A stretch of 64,000 bases of DNA from Pectobacterium punjabense (GTDB lineage: Bacteria > Pseudomonadota > Gammaproteobacteria > Enterobacterales > Enterobacteriaceae). The notes beneath the pieces are model-generated. The model ran no database searches, was not told the DNA's origin, and saw nothing but the letters and a program-made list of their open reading frames with translations. Made by a program: the position numbers and the translations under genes. Where the stretch lies: assembly GCF_012427845.1 (NCBI RefSeq), contig NZ_CP038498.1, positions 4,729,779-4,793,778 on the forward strand, read 5' to 3'. This document shows, one piece after another, positions 25,186 through 35,368 of the stretch; position 1 is the first letter of the stretch, and every line of letters starts with the position of its first letter.

Positions 25186-25290
25186 CATACTGCCGTTCAT
25201 TTTTCATACCCATTCTTTTACGTCCCCTATACTCTCCTCATCTAAATTGATTGGGTATAGCTAGGTCTGACATTGTAGTCCCTCCGGTTT

Positions 25291-26143
25291 TTAGTACCAC
25301 CGCCAGTTAGAGTCTCCGGCCAGTTTTTGCCTTGCATAGATAACCGGTGGTAGATTGCCAAGTGAACTATGTGGGCGTTCCTCGTTGTATTCCGTCCGCC
25401 AGTTTTCTGTTAATTCTCGCACTTCAGACAGCGTTCGGAACAGATACAAGTCGAGTATTTCCGTTCGTAATGTCTTATTAAACCGTTCGATAAATCCGTT
25501 CTGCATTGGCTTGCCCGGCTGAATAAAATCCAGTATGACTCCATGCCGTTCGGCCCATTCCGACAGGGCGGCGGCGGTGAGTTCCGGTCCATTGTCGCTT
25601 CGGATAAACGCCGGGTAACCTCTTTCTGCGCTGAGCCGTTCCAGAATGCGCACTACGCGATGCGCCGGGATATTTAAGTCCACTTCGACTGCCAGCGCTT
25701 CCCGATTAAAATCATCGACGACATTAAACAATCTGAATCGCCTTCCATCCATCAGTGCGTCACTCATAAAATCCACTGACCAACAGTGATTCATGCTAAC
25801 GGGGACCGCCAGAGGCTGTGGACTCCGGTTGGGTAAGCGTTTTTTACCCTTGCGTCTGAGGTTTAGTTTTAACCAACGATATATTCGGTAAACGCGTTTC
25901 TTATTCCACGATAACCCCGTCTGACGCAGTTTGTTGAACATCAGGCCAAATCCATAGGCCGGATAATGATGCGCCAGATTTTGTAGCGCCTCGATGACCG
26001 GAATATCCCGTTCGGCATTCGGGCGATAATGCAAAAGGCTTCGGCTAATACCGATAATCCGGCACCCGCGTCGCTCGCTGGCCTGATGTTCCGTCATGAC
26101 ATAGCGCACCAGTTCGCGTTTATCGGGGACCGTTAAAGTTTTT
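25291..26143 (-). CDS. IS3-family transposase OrfB (DDE integrase domain)
   Basis: The independent start (GTG at 26109) gives 272 residues, but the frame is open back to the A-run at 26139-26145, so OrfB is probably made as an OrfAB fusion by -1 frameshifting. It contains an HTH_21-type segment (LAHHYPAYGFGLM) and an rve integrase core with DDE residues: Asp in WSVDFMSDAL, Asp in FIRSDNGPEL and Glu in QNGFIERFNKTLR, then the family tail NEERPHSSLGNLPP. It is full length with no visible damage. Confidence 0.92.
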
Positions 26144-26399
26144 TTGCGATGACGTCCTTGAGGATCTCATGGTCCAGGCTCAAAGAGGCGTACATCTGCT
26201 TCAATCGCCGGTTTTCCTCTTCCAGCTCTTTCATGCGTTTGATATCAGAGGACTCCATGCCGCCATATTTTGATTTCCAGTTGTAGTAGCTGGCTTCTGA
26301 AACGCCATTCTCGCGGCAAACATCCTTCACATGTCGACCGCCTTCAACTTCTTTTAGGACCCTCAGGATCTGGGATTCGGTGAAACGTATTTTCTTCAT
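26133..26399 (-). CDS. IS3-family transposase OrfA
   Basis: This 88-residue HTH protein has the typical OrfA start MKKIRFTESQILRVLKEVE, a helix-turn-helix VCRENGVSEASYYNWKSKYGG and a C-terminal leucine-zipper-like coiled coil (MKELEEENRRLKQMYASL). It ends just past a run of seven A residues that is the expected frameshift site into OrfB. Confidence 0.92.
   Translation of the reverse strand: MKKIRFTESQILRVLKEVEGGRHVKDVCRENGVSEASYYNWKSKYGGMESSDIKRMKELEEENRRLKQMYASLSLDHEILKDVIAKKL
26138..26145 (-). promoter_or_regulatory. Programmed -1 frameshift slippery site in the IS
   Basis: On the coding strand the sequence reads GCAAAAAAACTTTAA. Slipping back one base at A7 converts the OrfA end (AKKL stop) into the OrfB frame. 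This is the standard IS3-family fusion mechanism. Confidence 0.8.
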
Positions 26400-26487
26400 A
26401 GCGCACCTCCATAGGTTGTATTTTAACCAGAGGACTCTATTAAGCGGTAAGACTAAATTCTGGGGGGACTACAACATCACTGACAAA

Positions 26488-26640
26488 TTACTTAGCCTTA
26501 GCCAGCCTATTGGCACTAGTACGATAAAGGTTGATAGGACTTTCATCATCCGTATCTTTTAGCCACAGTGCTATATCGTGAGCGACAAGGCCGCCATCCT
26601 TTATCCCTTCAATGAGGGATCGGATGAATACTGCTCCCAT
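26488..26640 (-). CDS. Possible 50-residue small protein overlapping the phosphoesterase 3' end
   Basis: An ATG at 26640 opens a 50-codon frame ending TAA at 26488, shifted relative to the broken phosphoesterase whose stop is at 26601. The peptide is acidic and helix-prone (EGIKDGGLVAHDIALWLKDT, then DDESPINLYRTSANRLAKAK) and looks protein-like. Its ribosome site is poor. It could be a real short gene, the remnant 3' end of a larger gene, or a frameshifted tail of the phosphoesterase. I do not recognise a family. Confidence 0.3.
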   Translation of the reverse strand: MGAVFIRSLIEGIKDGGLVAHDIALWLKDTDDESPINLYRTSANRLAKAK

Positions 26641-27782
26641 TTATAATTGGGCCACAATCTCCTTAAGCCAAAATGTTCTTGCCCTTCGGTTATGCTATCT
26701 CCGCCATCATTCTCTTCTGCTATTTTCTCCCATGGGTAATTTTCTGATAATAAATTATTGTAATATTCATCGTTTTCTTGCTTTTTCTCTAAGATAGAAG
26801 AGACAGCGTGGTCGGTTATTTTTATGTCGTATTCAGGGTAGTGCTGGTTTTTCAAAAAATCCCATGCTTCAAATGTAATGGAGTTACTTTCTATTTGTAG
26901 AATAAAACCATAGCCTTTTTCCCTTAATCCATTTTCCGTTCTATTAAATGAGGGGATTTCAATTAGGGTGCCGAATTCTTTTTGCATTGCCTCTAAAACC
27001 CCGAATCCATTATGTATATGACCGGATATAACAACGGTTTTGGGGTGGCTTGATAATATCTTCTTGATTTTTTCATCCTGCTTCCCAAACCCACCAAACA
27101 AATTAGAACGCCAGTGTGTGTCATTAAGCGGTTGATGGGAGATAACAAATTTCCTACCGTTGACCTCTTCAGCGATTTTCTTTTCGAACTATGCTAATGT
27201 TGAATCATCGTAGTAGGCTTGATCCTTTAGGCCTCTATCTGTGTTTAGTGCAATAAAATGATGATCGCCAATAAAAATATCAAAACATGCATGCTTTTCT
27301 TCATGCTTTATTTTTTTAGTATTCATGTTTTTGTATTTTTCTATAATAAATTTGTAGTAAGGGTTGTCTTTATCAGGATCTTTAGTCCATGACTTACTGT
27401 CTGGGCCTCTAACATCATGGTTCCCTAATATAGCTATCACTTTTTCATTGCTTTCTTTAAAAGTGCTTTCTATCGACGCCATTGCTTTATCAATGTACTC
27501 AACGCTATCGCTAATATCTCCAGGGACAATAATATGAGATATTTTGTTTTTTTCTTTTATATTTACCAATGCTTTGGATAAGGATGATAACAAATCATCG
27601 TTATCTATATGCAGGTCACTGATTACCGCGATAGATAACCTTTTTTCTTTATCACGATTGCTGGGTTGGCTTACGCATAGATCGGCGGTGCTGGCATGAA
27701 CCGGGAGTTGCATGGCGAGCGGCAGGAGCGCCGCAGATTGTATGAAGGTTCTTCTTTTCAATGTCGATCTCCTCTTTAACAC
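26601..27782 (-). pseudogene. Tat-signal metallophosphoesterase interrupted by an in-frame stop
   Basis: The N-terminal part (27189-27782, 197 codons) has a twin-arginine signal (LKRRTFIQSAALLPLAMQLP) and calcineurin-type metal motifs AVISDLHIDND, VPGDISD and ILGNHDVRG. A TAG at 27189-27191 stops it, and the same frame continues immediately (FEKKIAEEVNGRKFVISHQPLND) through SGHIHNG to a stop at 26601. The two parts together make about 393 codons with all family motifs (D-x-H, GD, GNHD, H, GHxH). A single nonsense change, perhaps TGG or CAG to TAG, explains it. The DNA is markedly AT-richer than its neighbours, consistent with acquired DNA. Readthrough or a sequencing error remains possible. 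Confidence 0.82.
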
Positions 27783-28050
27783 CTGTGGTTAATGCCTAAA
27801 TGGCTGTCGTCATGACACACGCACGCTTCTCATTTTATTTTTGGCGTTTTTGACTTTTATCCACCGTAATTGTCAGGTTTTTTTAAAACCAATGACGTAA
27901 AACCAGAGGATAATGTCGTTATTTACAAAAAAATAAAATCATCGTGCTGTTAGATCGATCATTACCATAAAGCACAATTGTTACAGATTTCTCACAAGTG
28001 ACAGGAATATCGCTATTGCCCGGTATACATGGCTAGCGCAGGTCGATGTT

Positions 28051-28965
28051 TTATTCCCACGGAGCGTGGGGGGTAAAGGCTGCCAGTAGTGAATCGATCG
28101 CAGCTCTGAGTCTCAGGGGCATGGTGAGTCCTTTGAGCCACACCATATGTATGGGCAGCCCTGCTCCGCAACAGCCTGCCAACACGTCGACTAACTCGCC
28201 TTTACGTAAGGCATCAGCGACTAGCCATTGTGGCAGTTGTGCAATGCCGTGGCCGGACAACGCTGCCATCATCACTGCATCCATATTGCCTAATCGCAGT
28301 CGGGTTGGTGGTAAAACACATTGGCTCCCTCCTTTTGCGTTCTCGACTTTCCATGGCTGCGCCTGTCCATTGCGTAGTAGGCCGATTCCCTGATGCGTGG
28401 CTAAGTCGCTTAGCTGTTGAGGATGCCCGCTTTGTGCCAGATAATCTGCAGACGCGCATAAAACCTGCCGTTGTTCGCCCATTCTGCGTGCGATTAATCC
28501 TGTATGCTCTCCGATTTCACCTATCCGAATAGCGAAATCCATCCCTTCTTCGGCTAGATCGACAAGGCGATTGGAGAACTGAACATCAATATGTAATGCC
28601 GGAAAACGGTGCGTTAAGCGCAATAACTCAGGCATTATCCACCGCTGTCCGAATCGTTCTGGCAATGTTACGCGCAGATTGCCGGAAGGGATTACCGTGC
28701 GTGCCGCCAGCCGATTTTCTGCCTCTTCCAGCGCAGCTAATGCTTTAACGCAGTCCTCATAAAACAGCACGCCTTCATCTGTTAATGACAGACTGCGCGT
28801 GGTTCGATGAAATAATTTGATCTGTAATCTTGCTTCCAGCCGCGCTATTGCTTTGCCGACCGTGGAGCGGGAAAGCCCGAGTTGATCTGCGGCTCGGCCG
28901 AATCCCCCAGCCTGAACGGCCTGCACAAACGCCCGTATGTTGTTTAACCGCTCACTTGAAATCAT
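28051..28965 (-). CDS. LysR-family transcriptional regulator
   Basis: This 304-residue protein has an N-terminal winged HTH (residues 5-62: FVQAVQAGGFGRAADQLGLSRSTVGKAIARLEARL) and a C-terminal LysR substrate-binding domain. It resembles the CrgA-like subgroup with an IRIGEIGEHTGLIARRMGEQ segment. It is divergent from an MFS exporter gene at 29080, so it probably controls that gene from the 114-bp gap; the inducer is unknown. The pair is one of the inserted modules between glmS and pst. Confidence 0.85.
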   Translation of the reverse strand: MISSERLNNIRAFVQAVQAGGFGRAADQLGLSRSTVGKAIARLEARLQIKLFHRTTRSLSLTDEGVLFYEDCVKALAALEEAENRLAARTVIPSGNLRVTLPERFGQRWIMPELLRLTHRFPALHIDVQFSNRLVDLAEEGMDFAIRIGEIGEHTGLIARRMGEQRQVLCASADYLAQSGHPQQLSDLATHQGIGLLRNGQAQPWKVENAKGGSQCVLPPTRLRLGNMDAVMMAALSGHGIAQLPQWLVADALRKGELVDVLAGCCGAGLPIHMVWLKGLTMPLRLRAAIDSLLAAFTPHAPWE

Positions 28966-29079
28966 GTCTGTTCTCTATTGGCGATAATTTTTCCCATATT
29001 AAGCGAAAATATGCCCTGAATGGAGAAGGCTATCGCAAGGTAGACTTTTTCTCTTTCAGACGTTTCAGAGGAATTGGCC

Positions 29080-30441
29080 ATGAACGCGAGTGTTCCCTCG
29101 CCACAGACGGTTATTGCCCATCAGTGGCGAGCTTTGACGGGCATTTGTATTGCGAGTTTTCTTGGCTGTATTGATTTTACGATTGTGAATACCGCCATTC
29201 CGGCCATTCAACAGCAGTTTGGTGCCGGTATCGCTCATGTGCAGTGGGTGATGGGAATATTCATTATGGCGCTGTGTACCAGCATGGTCATCGTTGGAAG
29301 GGTAGCCGATCGCGCGGGTCGTCGGCGTGTACTCTATATTGGTATGGCGGTGTTTGGCGTGGCATCGTTGGGAGCGGGTCTGTCGGGCAGTGTGAATGAA
29401 CTGATTGGGTGGCGTTTTTTGCAGGGGGCATCTTGCGCCGTTTTATATACTGCAACAACGGTTATTTTGGTTGATATTTATCCAGCTCAGCACCACGGGC
29501 GCGTGTTAGGTATCTTGTTTGCCGTCAATGGGTTGGGATTGGCTATTGGCCCCGTGGCTGGTGGTCTTCTGGTGGATGTTCTGGGCTGGAGGTGGGTGTT
29601 CTTGCTTAATGTTCCGCTGATCGCAGTGAGTTTTGTTTTTTGTCTCGGTCAGGTGCGGGAATCTCGCGTAGCGCAAGCGCCGCCTTTGGATGGTAAAGGG
29701 TTACTCTTTTTTATCCTTTCCGTTGCCAGTGCACTGTTGGTTATCAATCAAGGCGATCGCTGGGGATGGTTGAGCCTGCCATCGTTAGCCTGTTTTTTAC
29801 TGGCGCTGGTGGCGCTAGGGGGACTAATTCGGGTTGAGCGGCGAGAGCCTTTCCCTCTGATCGATATCGATTTATTACGGCAGCCTGCTTTTCTCCGAAT
29901 CTGTGTACTGACATCGCTACTGGCTTTTTTCTACTGCGGCGCTTTTTTTCTCATGCCGATTCATCTTCATGCGACGCATCATTATCGTGATGCTGTGATT
30001 GGCCTGTTGCTATTGCCTACAACGGCCGCGATGGCGTTAATTTCGCCGTGGGTGGGGCGTTTGGCGGACCGCATCGGCCCTCGATGGATACTGATGGCTG
30101 GCTTTCTTATGCTCGGGCTGTCTGCGGGTTTACAAAGCATGCTCGATCGTGAGAGTGCGTTAGGCACCATGATAGTGGCTTTTACCTTAATGGGCGTGGG
30201 CTGGGGATGCATCTTAGGTCCCTCTGTTCTGGCCGCGCTCAAGGCTGTACATGCTGAACAGCAGGGGGTTGCCATCGGTATTTCCTGGACGTTGCATAAT
30301 TTGGGCGGTGCGGTAGGATTGGCGTTTGTCACACAACTCTATCATCGTACGGAACAGGGTTATCAGACGGCGATGTTATTACTGTGCTTCCTGTCATTAT
30401 TGGGATGTCTCATCGCCAGTTACCGTGATAAACGTCTCTGA
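29080..30441 (+). CDS. MFS drug:H+ antiporter (DHA2-like)
   Basis: The ATG at 29080 follows AGAGGA at good spacing and gives 453 residues; a TTG at 29074 is less likely. The inner-membrane protein has about 14 hydrophobic segments. The MFS motif GRVADRAGRRRVLYIG lies in the second loop, and DHA2-type motifs include SFLGCIDFTIVNTAIPAIQQQF at helix 1 and GLAIGPVAGGLLVDVLGWRWVFLLNVP at helix 5. It is probably an efflux pump for an unknown organic compound, controlled by the divergent LysR regulator. Confidence 0.85.
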   Translation: MNASVPSPQTVIAHQWRALTGICIASFLGCIDFTIVNTAIPAIQQQFGAGIAHVQWVMGIFIMALCTSMVIVGRVADRAGRRRVLYIGMAVFGVASLGAGLSGSVNELIGWRFLQGASCAVLYTATTVILVDIYPAQHHGRVLGILFAVNGLGLAIGPVAGGLLVDVLGWRWVFLLNVPLIAVSFVFCLGQVRESRVAQAPPLDGKGLLFFILSVASALLVINQGDRWGWLSLPSLACFLLALVALGGLIRVERREPFPLIDIDLLRQPAFLRICVLTSLLAFFYCGAFFLMPIHLHATHHYRDAVIGLLLLPTTAAMALISPWVGRLADRIGPRWILMAGFLMLGLSAGLQSMLDRESALGTMIVAFTLMGVGWGCILGPSVLAALKAVHAEQQGVAIGISWTLHNLGGAVGLAFVTQLYHRTEQGYQTAMLLLCFLSLLGCLIASYRDKRL

Positions 30442-30513
30442 GATCCCCCTAAATTTGGCGCTACGGCAGCTGGCGCCACCTCCTATACCCTATGCTGCCA
30501 AGCGATTTTCTTG

Positions 30514-30553
30514 CTTGTCATAAAACTGTCACATTGCGTACATTTTACTGTCA
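30514..30553 (+). promoter_or_regulatory. Two Pho boxes of the pstS promoter
   Basis: CTTGTCATAAAACTGTCA (30514-30531) and GCGTACATTTTACTGTCA (30536-30553) are tandem 18-bp PhoB boxes, very similar to the E. coli pstS pair, followed by ATTGTCCTATTTTT with the -10 region. PhoB-phosphate activates the operon under phosphate limitation. Confidence 0.92.
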
Positions 30554-30586
30554 CTAAATTGTCCTATTTTTCCTCCTGCGAACTAC

Positions 30587-30614
30587 ACTCTGATTTGATA
30601 ACTCTGATTTGATA
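30587..30614 (+). repeat. 14-bp tandem duplication in the pstS leader
   Basis: ACTCTGATTTGATA occurs twice in perfect tandem (30587-30600, 30601-30614), between the Pho boxes and the pstS ribosome site (AGGAGGGATT). It probably lies in the 5' UTR. Confidence 0.9.
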
Positions 30615-30656
30615 ACGGCTCTACGTCGACACGTCGAGTATCCCACAGGAGGGATT

Positions 30657-31694
30657 ATGAAACTGATGCGTACCACTCTTGCCAGTGTTGTTGCGGCAAC
30701 CTTTTCTCTGACGGCATTTTCTGCTTTTGCTGCTAACCTCACCGGTGCCGGTGCGACATTCCCTGCGCCTGTTTATGCCAAATGGGCTGATTCCTATCAA
30801 AAAGAAACCGGTAATAAAGTTAACTATCAAGGCATCGGTTCTTCTGGTGGTGTAAAACAAATTATCGCTAAAACGGTAGATTTCGGTGCCTCTGACGCGC
30901 CTCTGGCTGACGACAAATTAGCACAGGATGGTTTATTCCAGTTCCCAACCGTTATCGGTGGCGTGGTACTGGCAGTGAACGTTCCTGGTATCAAATCTGG
31001 CGAATTGACGCTGGACGGTAAAACACTGGGTGATATCTACCTGGGCAACATCAAAAAATGGAACGACCCGGCAATTACCAAACTGAACCCGAATGCCAAG
31101 CTGCCGGATCAGGATATCGCTGTCGTTCGTCGCGCTGATGGTTCTGGTACGTCTTTCGTGTTCACCAGCTATCTGGCGAAAGTGAATCCAGAGTGGAAAG
31201 AGAAGATTGGTGCGGGTTCTACTGTGAACTGGCCGACCGGTCTGGGCGGTAAAGGTAACGATGGTATCGCAGCGTTCGTACAGCGTCTGCCTGGTTCTAT
31301 TGGTTACGTAGAATACGCGTATGCCAAGCAGAACAACCTGGCTTACACCAAACTGATTTCTGCCGATGGCAAAGCGGTTAGCCCAACTGGCACCAGCTTC
31401 AGCAATGCGGCTAAAGAGATCGACTGGAGCAAGTCTTTCGCTCAGGATCTGACGAACCAGAAAGGCGCTGATGCATGGCCGATCACCTCAACCACCTTCA
31501 TCCTGGTTCACACCAAGCAGGATAAACCTGAGCAGGGCGCTGAAGTGTTGAAATTCTTCGACTGGGCGTTCAAGAAAGGCGGCGAGCAAGCCGAAGCGCT
31601 GGACTACGCCACACTGCCGAAAGAAGTGGTTGAGCAAATCCGTGCTGCCTGGAAAACCCAGGTAAAAGACAGCAGCGGTAAAGCACTGTATTAA
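30657..31694 (+). CDS. pstS: PstS, periplasmic phosphate-binding protein
   Basis: The ATG at 30657, after CAGGAGGG, gives 345 residues (E. coli 346); an upstream in-frame ATG at 30609 lies in the tandem repeat and is rejected. The signal peptide is [20 protein letters not shown] followed by FSAFA. Phosphate-binding segments include [34 protein letters not shown] and [11 protein letters not shown]. It delivers inorganic phosphate to PstCAB. Pho boxes lie directly upstream. Confidence 0.97.
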   Translation: MKLMRTTLASVVAATFSLTAFSAFAANLTGAGATFPAPVYAKWADSYQKETGNKVNYQGIGSSGGVKQIIAKTVDFGASDAPLADDKLAQDGLFQFPTVIGGVVLAVNVPGIKSGELTLDGKTLGDIYLGNIKKWNDPAITKLNPNAKLPDQDIAVVRRADGSGTSFVFTSYLAKVNPEWKEKIGAGSTVNWPTGLGGKGNDGIAAFVQRLPGSIGYVEYAYAKQNNLAYTKLISADGKAVSPTGTSFSNAAKEIDWSKSFAQDLTNQKGADAWPITSTTFILVHTKQDKPEQGAEVLKFFDWAFKKGGEQAEALDYATLPKEVVEQIRAAWKTQVKDSSGKALY

Positions 31695-31783
31695 TTATTG
31701 TATCGACCAGTCGTGTTGATAACCAGAGCGTGATGAGGTTGTCAGGTGCTGGAAATACGGTAGTGGAATAACACGTCGTATCG

Positions 31784-31814
31784 AGGCGGAGAGGTGATAG
31801 CAACCTCTCTGCCT
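31784..31814 (+). other. Hairpin between pstS and pstC
   Basis: A 12-bp stem AGGCGGAGAGGT/ACCTCTCTGCCT with one G-T wobble and an 7-base loop lies in the 162-bp pstS-pstC gap. Such structures commonly protect the abundant binding-protein mRNA from 3' decay and lower downstream expression. Confidence 0.65.
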
Positions 31815-31856
31815 TCAATAGCTTATTAAATGCAGTTAAAACGAGAAGAGAGACGT

Positions 31857-32816
31857 ATGGCGGAGTACAAGCCAACTATCAAAGCCCCGGGAAAATATGG
31901 CGATATCCTCTTCAGCACGCTGGTAAAACTGGCGGCGCTGGTCACGCTCCTGCTGTTGGGAGGCATCATTGTTTCCCTGATTGTGGCGTCCTGGCCTAGC
32001 ATCGAGAAGTTCGGTTTTGCCTTCTTGTGGACGAAAGAGTGGGATGCGCCCGCAGAGCAGTTTGGTGCACTGGTTCCTATTTACGGTACCGTCGTAACCT
32101 CACTGATCGCACTGATTATTGCGATTCCGATTAGCTTCGGGATTGCGTTATTTCTGACAGAGCTGGCACCAGCTTGGTTGAAACGCCCGCTTGGCGTGGC
32201 GATTGAATTGCTGGCGGCCATACCAAGTATTGTTTACGGCATGTGGGGGCTGTTTATCTTTGCTCCGCTATTTGCCAAATATTTCCAGCAGCCAGTAGGC
32301 AACGTCCTGTCCGGTATCCCTATTGTTGGTTCACTGTTCTCTGGCCCGGCGTTCGGGATTGGTATTCTGGCAGCTGGCGTTATTTTGGCCATCATGATTA
32401 TCCCTTATATTGCAGCGGTCATGCGTGACGTGTTTGAGCAAACGCCAGTCATGATGAAAGAGTCCGCCTACGGCATCGGCTGTACGACGTGGGAAGTGAT
32501 CTGGCGCATTGTGCTGCCTTACACCAAGAATGGTGTCATCGGCGGGGTGATGTTGGGATTGGGGCGCGCCTTGGGGGAAACCATGGCCGTTACCTTTATC
32601 ATTGGGAACACTTACCAGCTCGACAGCGCGTCGCTGTATATGCCGGGCAACAGTATTACCTCTGCGTTGGCGAATGAATTCGCCGAAGCCGAATCCGGCG
32701 TGCACACAGCGGCGCTGATGGAGCTGGGTCTGATCCTGTTTGTTATTACCTTTATTGTTCTGGCGTGTTCAAAGCTGATGGTGATGCGTCTGGCAAAAAA
32801 TGAGGGGGCGCGCTAA
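31857..32816 (+). CDS. pstC: PstC, phosphate ABC transporter permease
   Basis: Starting at the ATG at 31857 (GAAGAGAGACGT upstream) it is 319 residues, as in E. coli. Six membrane segments are visible, with the BPD_transp_1 EAA-type loop around [21 protein letters not shown]. It forms the inner-membrane phosphate channel with PstA. Its TAA stop overlaps the pstA ATG by one base. Confidence 0.97.
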   Translation: MAEYKPTIKAPGKYGDILFSTLVKLAALVTLLLLGGIIVSLIVASWPSIEKFGFAFLWTKEWDAPAEQFGALVPIYGTVVTSLIALIIAIPISFGIALFLTELAPAWLKRPLGVAIELLAAIPSIVYGMWGLFIFAPLFAKYFQQPVGNVLSGIPIVGSLFSGPAFGIGILAAGVILAIMIIPYIAAVMRDVFEQTPVMMKESAYGIGCTTWEVIWRIVLPYTKNGVIGGVMLGLGRALGETMAVTFIIGNTYQLDSASLYMPGNSITSALANEFAEAESGVHTAALMELGLILFVITFIVLACSKLMVMRLAKNEGAR

Positions 32817-33703
32817 TGGCGACATTAGGCATAGAGCAAGAAGCCGCACTGGCACGCTCGCGACGTAAAATGCAGGCCTGGCGTCGCCAGAAAAACCGCA
32901 TTGCGCTGTTCTTATCCATGTCCACGATGGCTTTTGGCCTGTTTTGGCTGATTTGGATACTGTTCTCGACGGTGACTCGAGGCATCGATGGCATGTCTTT
33001 GGCATTGTTTACCGAGATGACACCGCCGCCTAATACGGCAGGTGGTGGATTAGCGAATGCCATCGTTGGTAGCGGATTGCTAATTCTATGGGCAACCCTG
33101 TTGGGTACGCCGCTGGGGATTATGGCGGGCATCTATCTGGCGGAATACGGTCGTAAATCCTGGATCGCCGAAGTGATTCGCTTCATCAACGATATTCTGC
33201 TGTCAGCGCCTTCCATTGTGGTTGGGTTGTTTGTCTACACGCTAGTGGTAGCCAAGATGCAGCATTTCTCCGGTTGGGCGGGTGTGATTGCACTGGCGCT
33301 GTTGCAGGTGCCGATTGTGATTCGTACCACAGAGAATATGCTCAAACTGGTGCCGGATAGCCTGCGTGAAGCGGCTTATGCACTGGGTACGCCGAAATGG
33401 AAAATGATTTCTGCGATTACGCTGAAAGCATCGGTATCGGGCATTATCACCGGGGTGCTGCTGGCTATCGCACGTATTGCGGGGGAAACGGCGCCGCTGC
33501 TGTTTACATCGCTGTCGAATCAGTTCTGGAGCACGGATCTGATGCATCCGATTGCTAACCTGCCGGTCACCATATTTAAGTTTGCTATGAGCCCGTTTGT
33601 GGAATGGCAACAGCTGGCCTGGGCGGGTGTACTGCTGATTACGCTGTGCGTTCTGCTACTGAATATTCTGGCGCGTGTTATTTTCTCTGCGAAGAAACAC
33701 TAA
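32816..33703 (+). CDS. pstA: PstA, phosphate ABC transporter permease
   Basis: This 295-residue protein has an Arg-rich cytoplasmic N-terminus ([15 protein letters not shown]), then six membrane helices. The permease loop is around [20 protein letters not shown]. It is translationally coupled to pstC (TAATG). It pairs with PstC in the high-affinity phosphate importer. Confidence 0.97.
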   Translation: MATLGIEQEAALARSRRKMQAWRRQKNRIALFLSMSTMAFGLFWLIWILFSTVTRGIDGMSLALFTEMTPPPNTAGGGLANAIVGSGLLILWATLLGTPLGIMAGIYLAEYGRKSWIAEVIRFINDILLSAPSIVVGLFVYTLVVAKMQHFSGWAGVIALALLQVPIVIRTTENMLKLVPDSLREAAYALGTPKWKMISAITLKASVSGIITGVLLAIARIAGETAPLLFTSLSNQFWSTDLMHPIANLPVTIFKFAMSPFVEWQQLAWAGVLLITLCVLLLNILARVIFSAKKH

Positions 33704-33728
33704 TTCGCTAAAAACAGTAATTAGCTGA

Positions 33729-34562
<834 letters not shown>

Positions 34563-34575
34563 TTAGGAAAGCATC

Positions 34576-35307
34576 ATGGATAATCTGAATCTGAACAAAC
34601 ACATTTCCGGTCAGTTTAACGCCGAACTGGAACACATTCGCACGCAGGTCCTGACTATGGGCGGGCTGGTGGAGCAACAGCTGAGTGATGCGATTACCGC
34701 GATGCATAATCAGGATGCGGAGCTGGCTCAGCAGGTGATTGAAGGCGACGCCAAAGTTAACATGATGGAAGTGGCGATCGATGAGGCCTGCGTGCGCATT
34801 ATTGCGAAACGTCAGCCGACCGCCAGCGATCTGCGTTTGGTGATGGCGATCATCAAAACCATCTCTGAACTGGAGCGTATCGGCGATGTGGCGGATAAAA
34901 TCTGTCGCACCGCGCTGGAGAAATTCTCCCATCAGCATCAGCCGCTGCTGGTGAGTCTGGAATCATTGGGCCGCCACACCGTGCAGATGCTGCATGATGT
35001 GTTGGATGCTTTTGCCCGTATGGATCTGGACGAAGCAATCCGTATTTATCGTGAAGATAAGAAAGTGGATAAAGAGTACGAAGGGATTGTGCGTCAGTTG
35101 ATGACTCACATGATGGAAGATCCTCGTACTATCCCGAGTGTACTGACGGCGTTGTTCTGCGCCCGTTCTATTGAGCGTATCGGCGATCGTTGTCAGAACA
35201 TCTGCGAATTTATCTTCTACTTTGTCAAAGGTCAGGATTTTCGCCACCTTGGTGGTGATGCGCTGGAAAAGCTGTTGGCTGAGAAAGACAAGAAAGCGGA
35301 AGAGTAA
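34576..35307 (+). CDS. phoU: PhoU, phosphate signalling regulator
   Basis: This 243-residue cytosolic protein has two homologous three-helix bundles, each with the metal-binding E(D)xxxD pattern ([24 protein letters not shown]). PhoU links the Pst transporter to PhoR to switch the Pho regulon off at high phosphate. It is last in the operon and is followed by a strong terminator. Confidence 0.97.
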   Translation: MDNLNLNKHISGQFNAELEHIRTQVLTMGGLVEQQLSDAITAMHNQDAELAQQVIEGDAKVNMMEVAIDEACVRIIAKRQPTASDLRLVMAIIKTISELERIGDVADKICRTALEKFSHQHQPLLVSLESLGRHTVQMLHDVLDAFARMDLDEAIRIYREDKKVDKEYEGIVRQLMTHMMEDPRTIPSVLTALFCARSIERIGDRCQNICEFIFYFVKGQDFRHLGGDALEKLLAEKDKKAEE

Positions 35308-35332
35308 CGCGATTCCGCGCTTAGCCTCTTAT

Positions 35333-35365
35333 TAACGCCCTGCTTGCAGGGCGTTAGTTTTTTTG
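35333..35365 (+). terminator. Terminator of pstSCAB-phoU
   Basis: A 10-bp stem TAACGCCCTG/CAGGGCGTTA with loop CTTG is followed by GTTTTTTTG, directly after phoU and at the 3' end of the convergent aminotransferase gene. Confidence 0.93.
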
Positions 35366-35368
35366 TGA

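Larger units (their letters stand above)
25270..26477 (-). mobile_element. Complete IS3-family (IS407-group-like) insertion sequence with target duplication
   Basis: The element spans 25274-26473 (1200 bp). Its ends are imperfect inverted repeats: both begin TGTAGTCCC, and further matches (TTTAGT, ACCGC, TAGAGTC) extend about 40 bases. Direct repeats ACAT at 25270-25273 and 26474-26477 are a 4-bp target duplication, typical of the IS407 group. It encodes orfA and orfB joined by a frameshift window. The intact ORFs and clean duplication suggest a recent, possibly active insertion. It landed between glmS and the broken phosphoesterase gene without interrupting a recognised gene. Confidence 0.93.
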
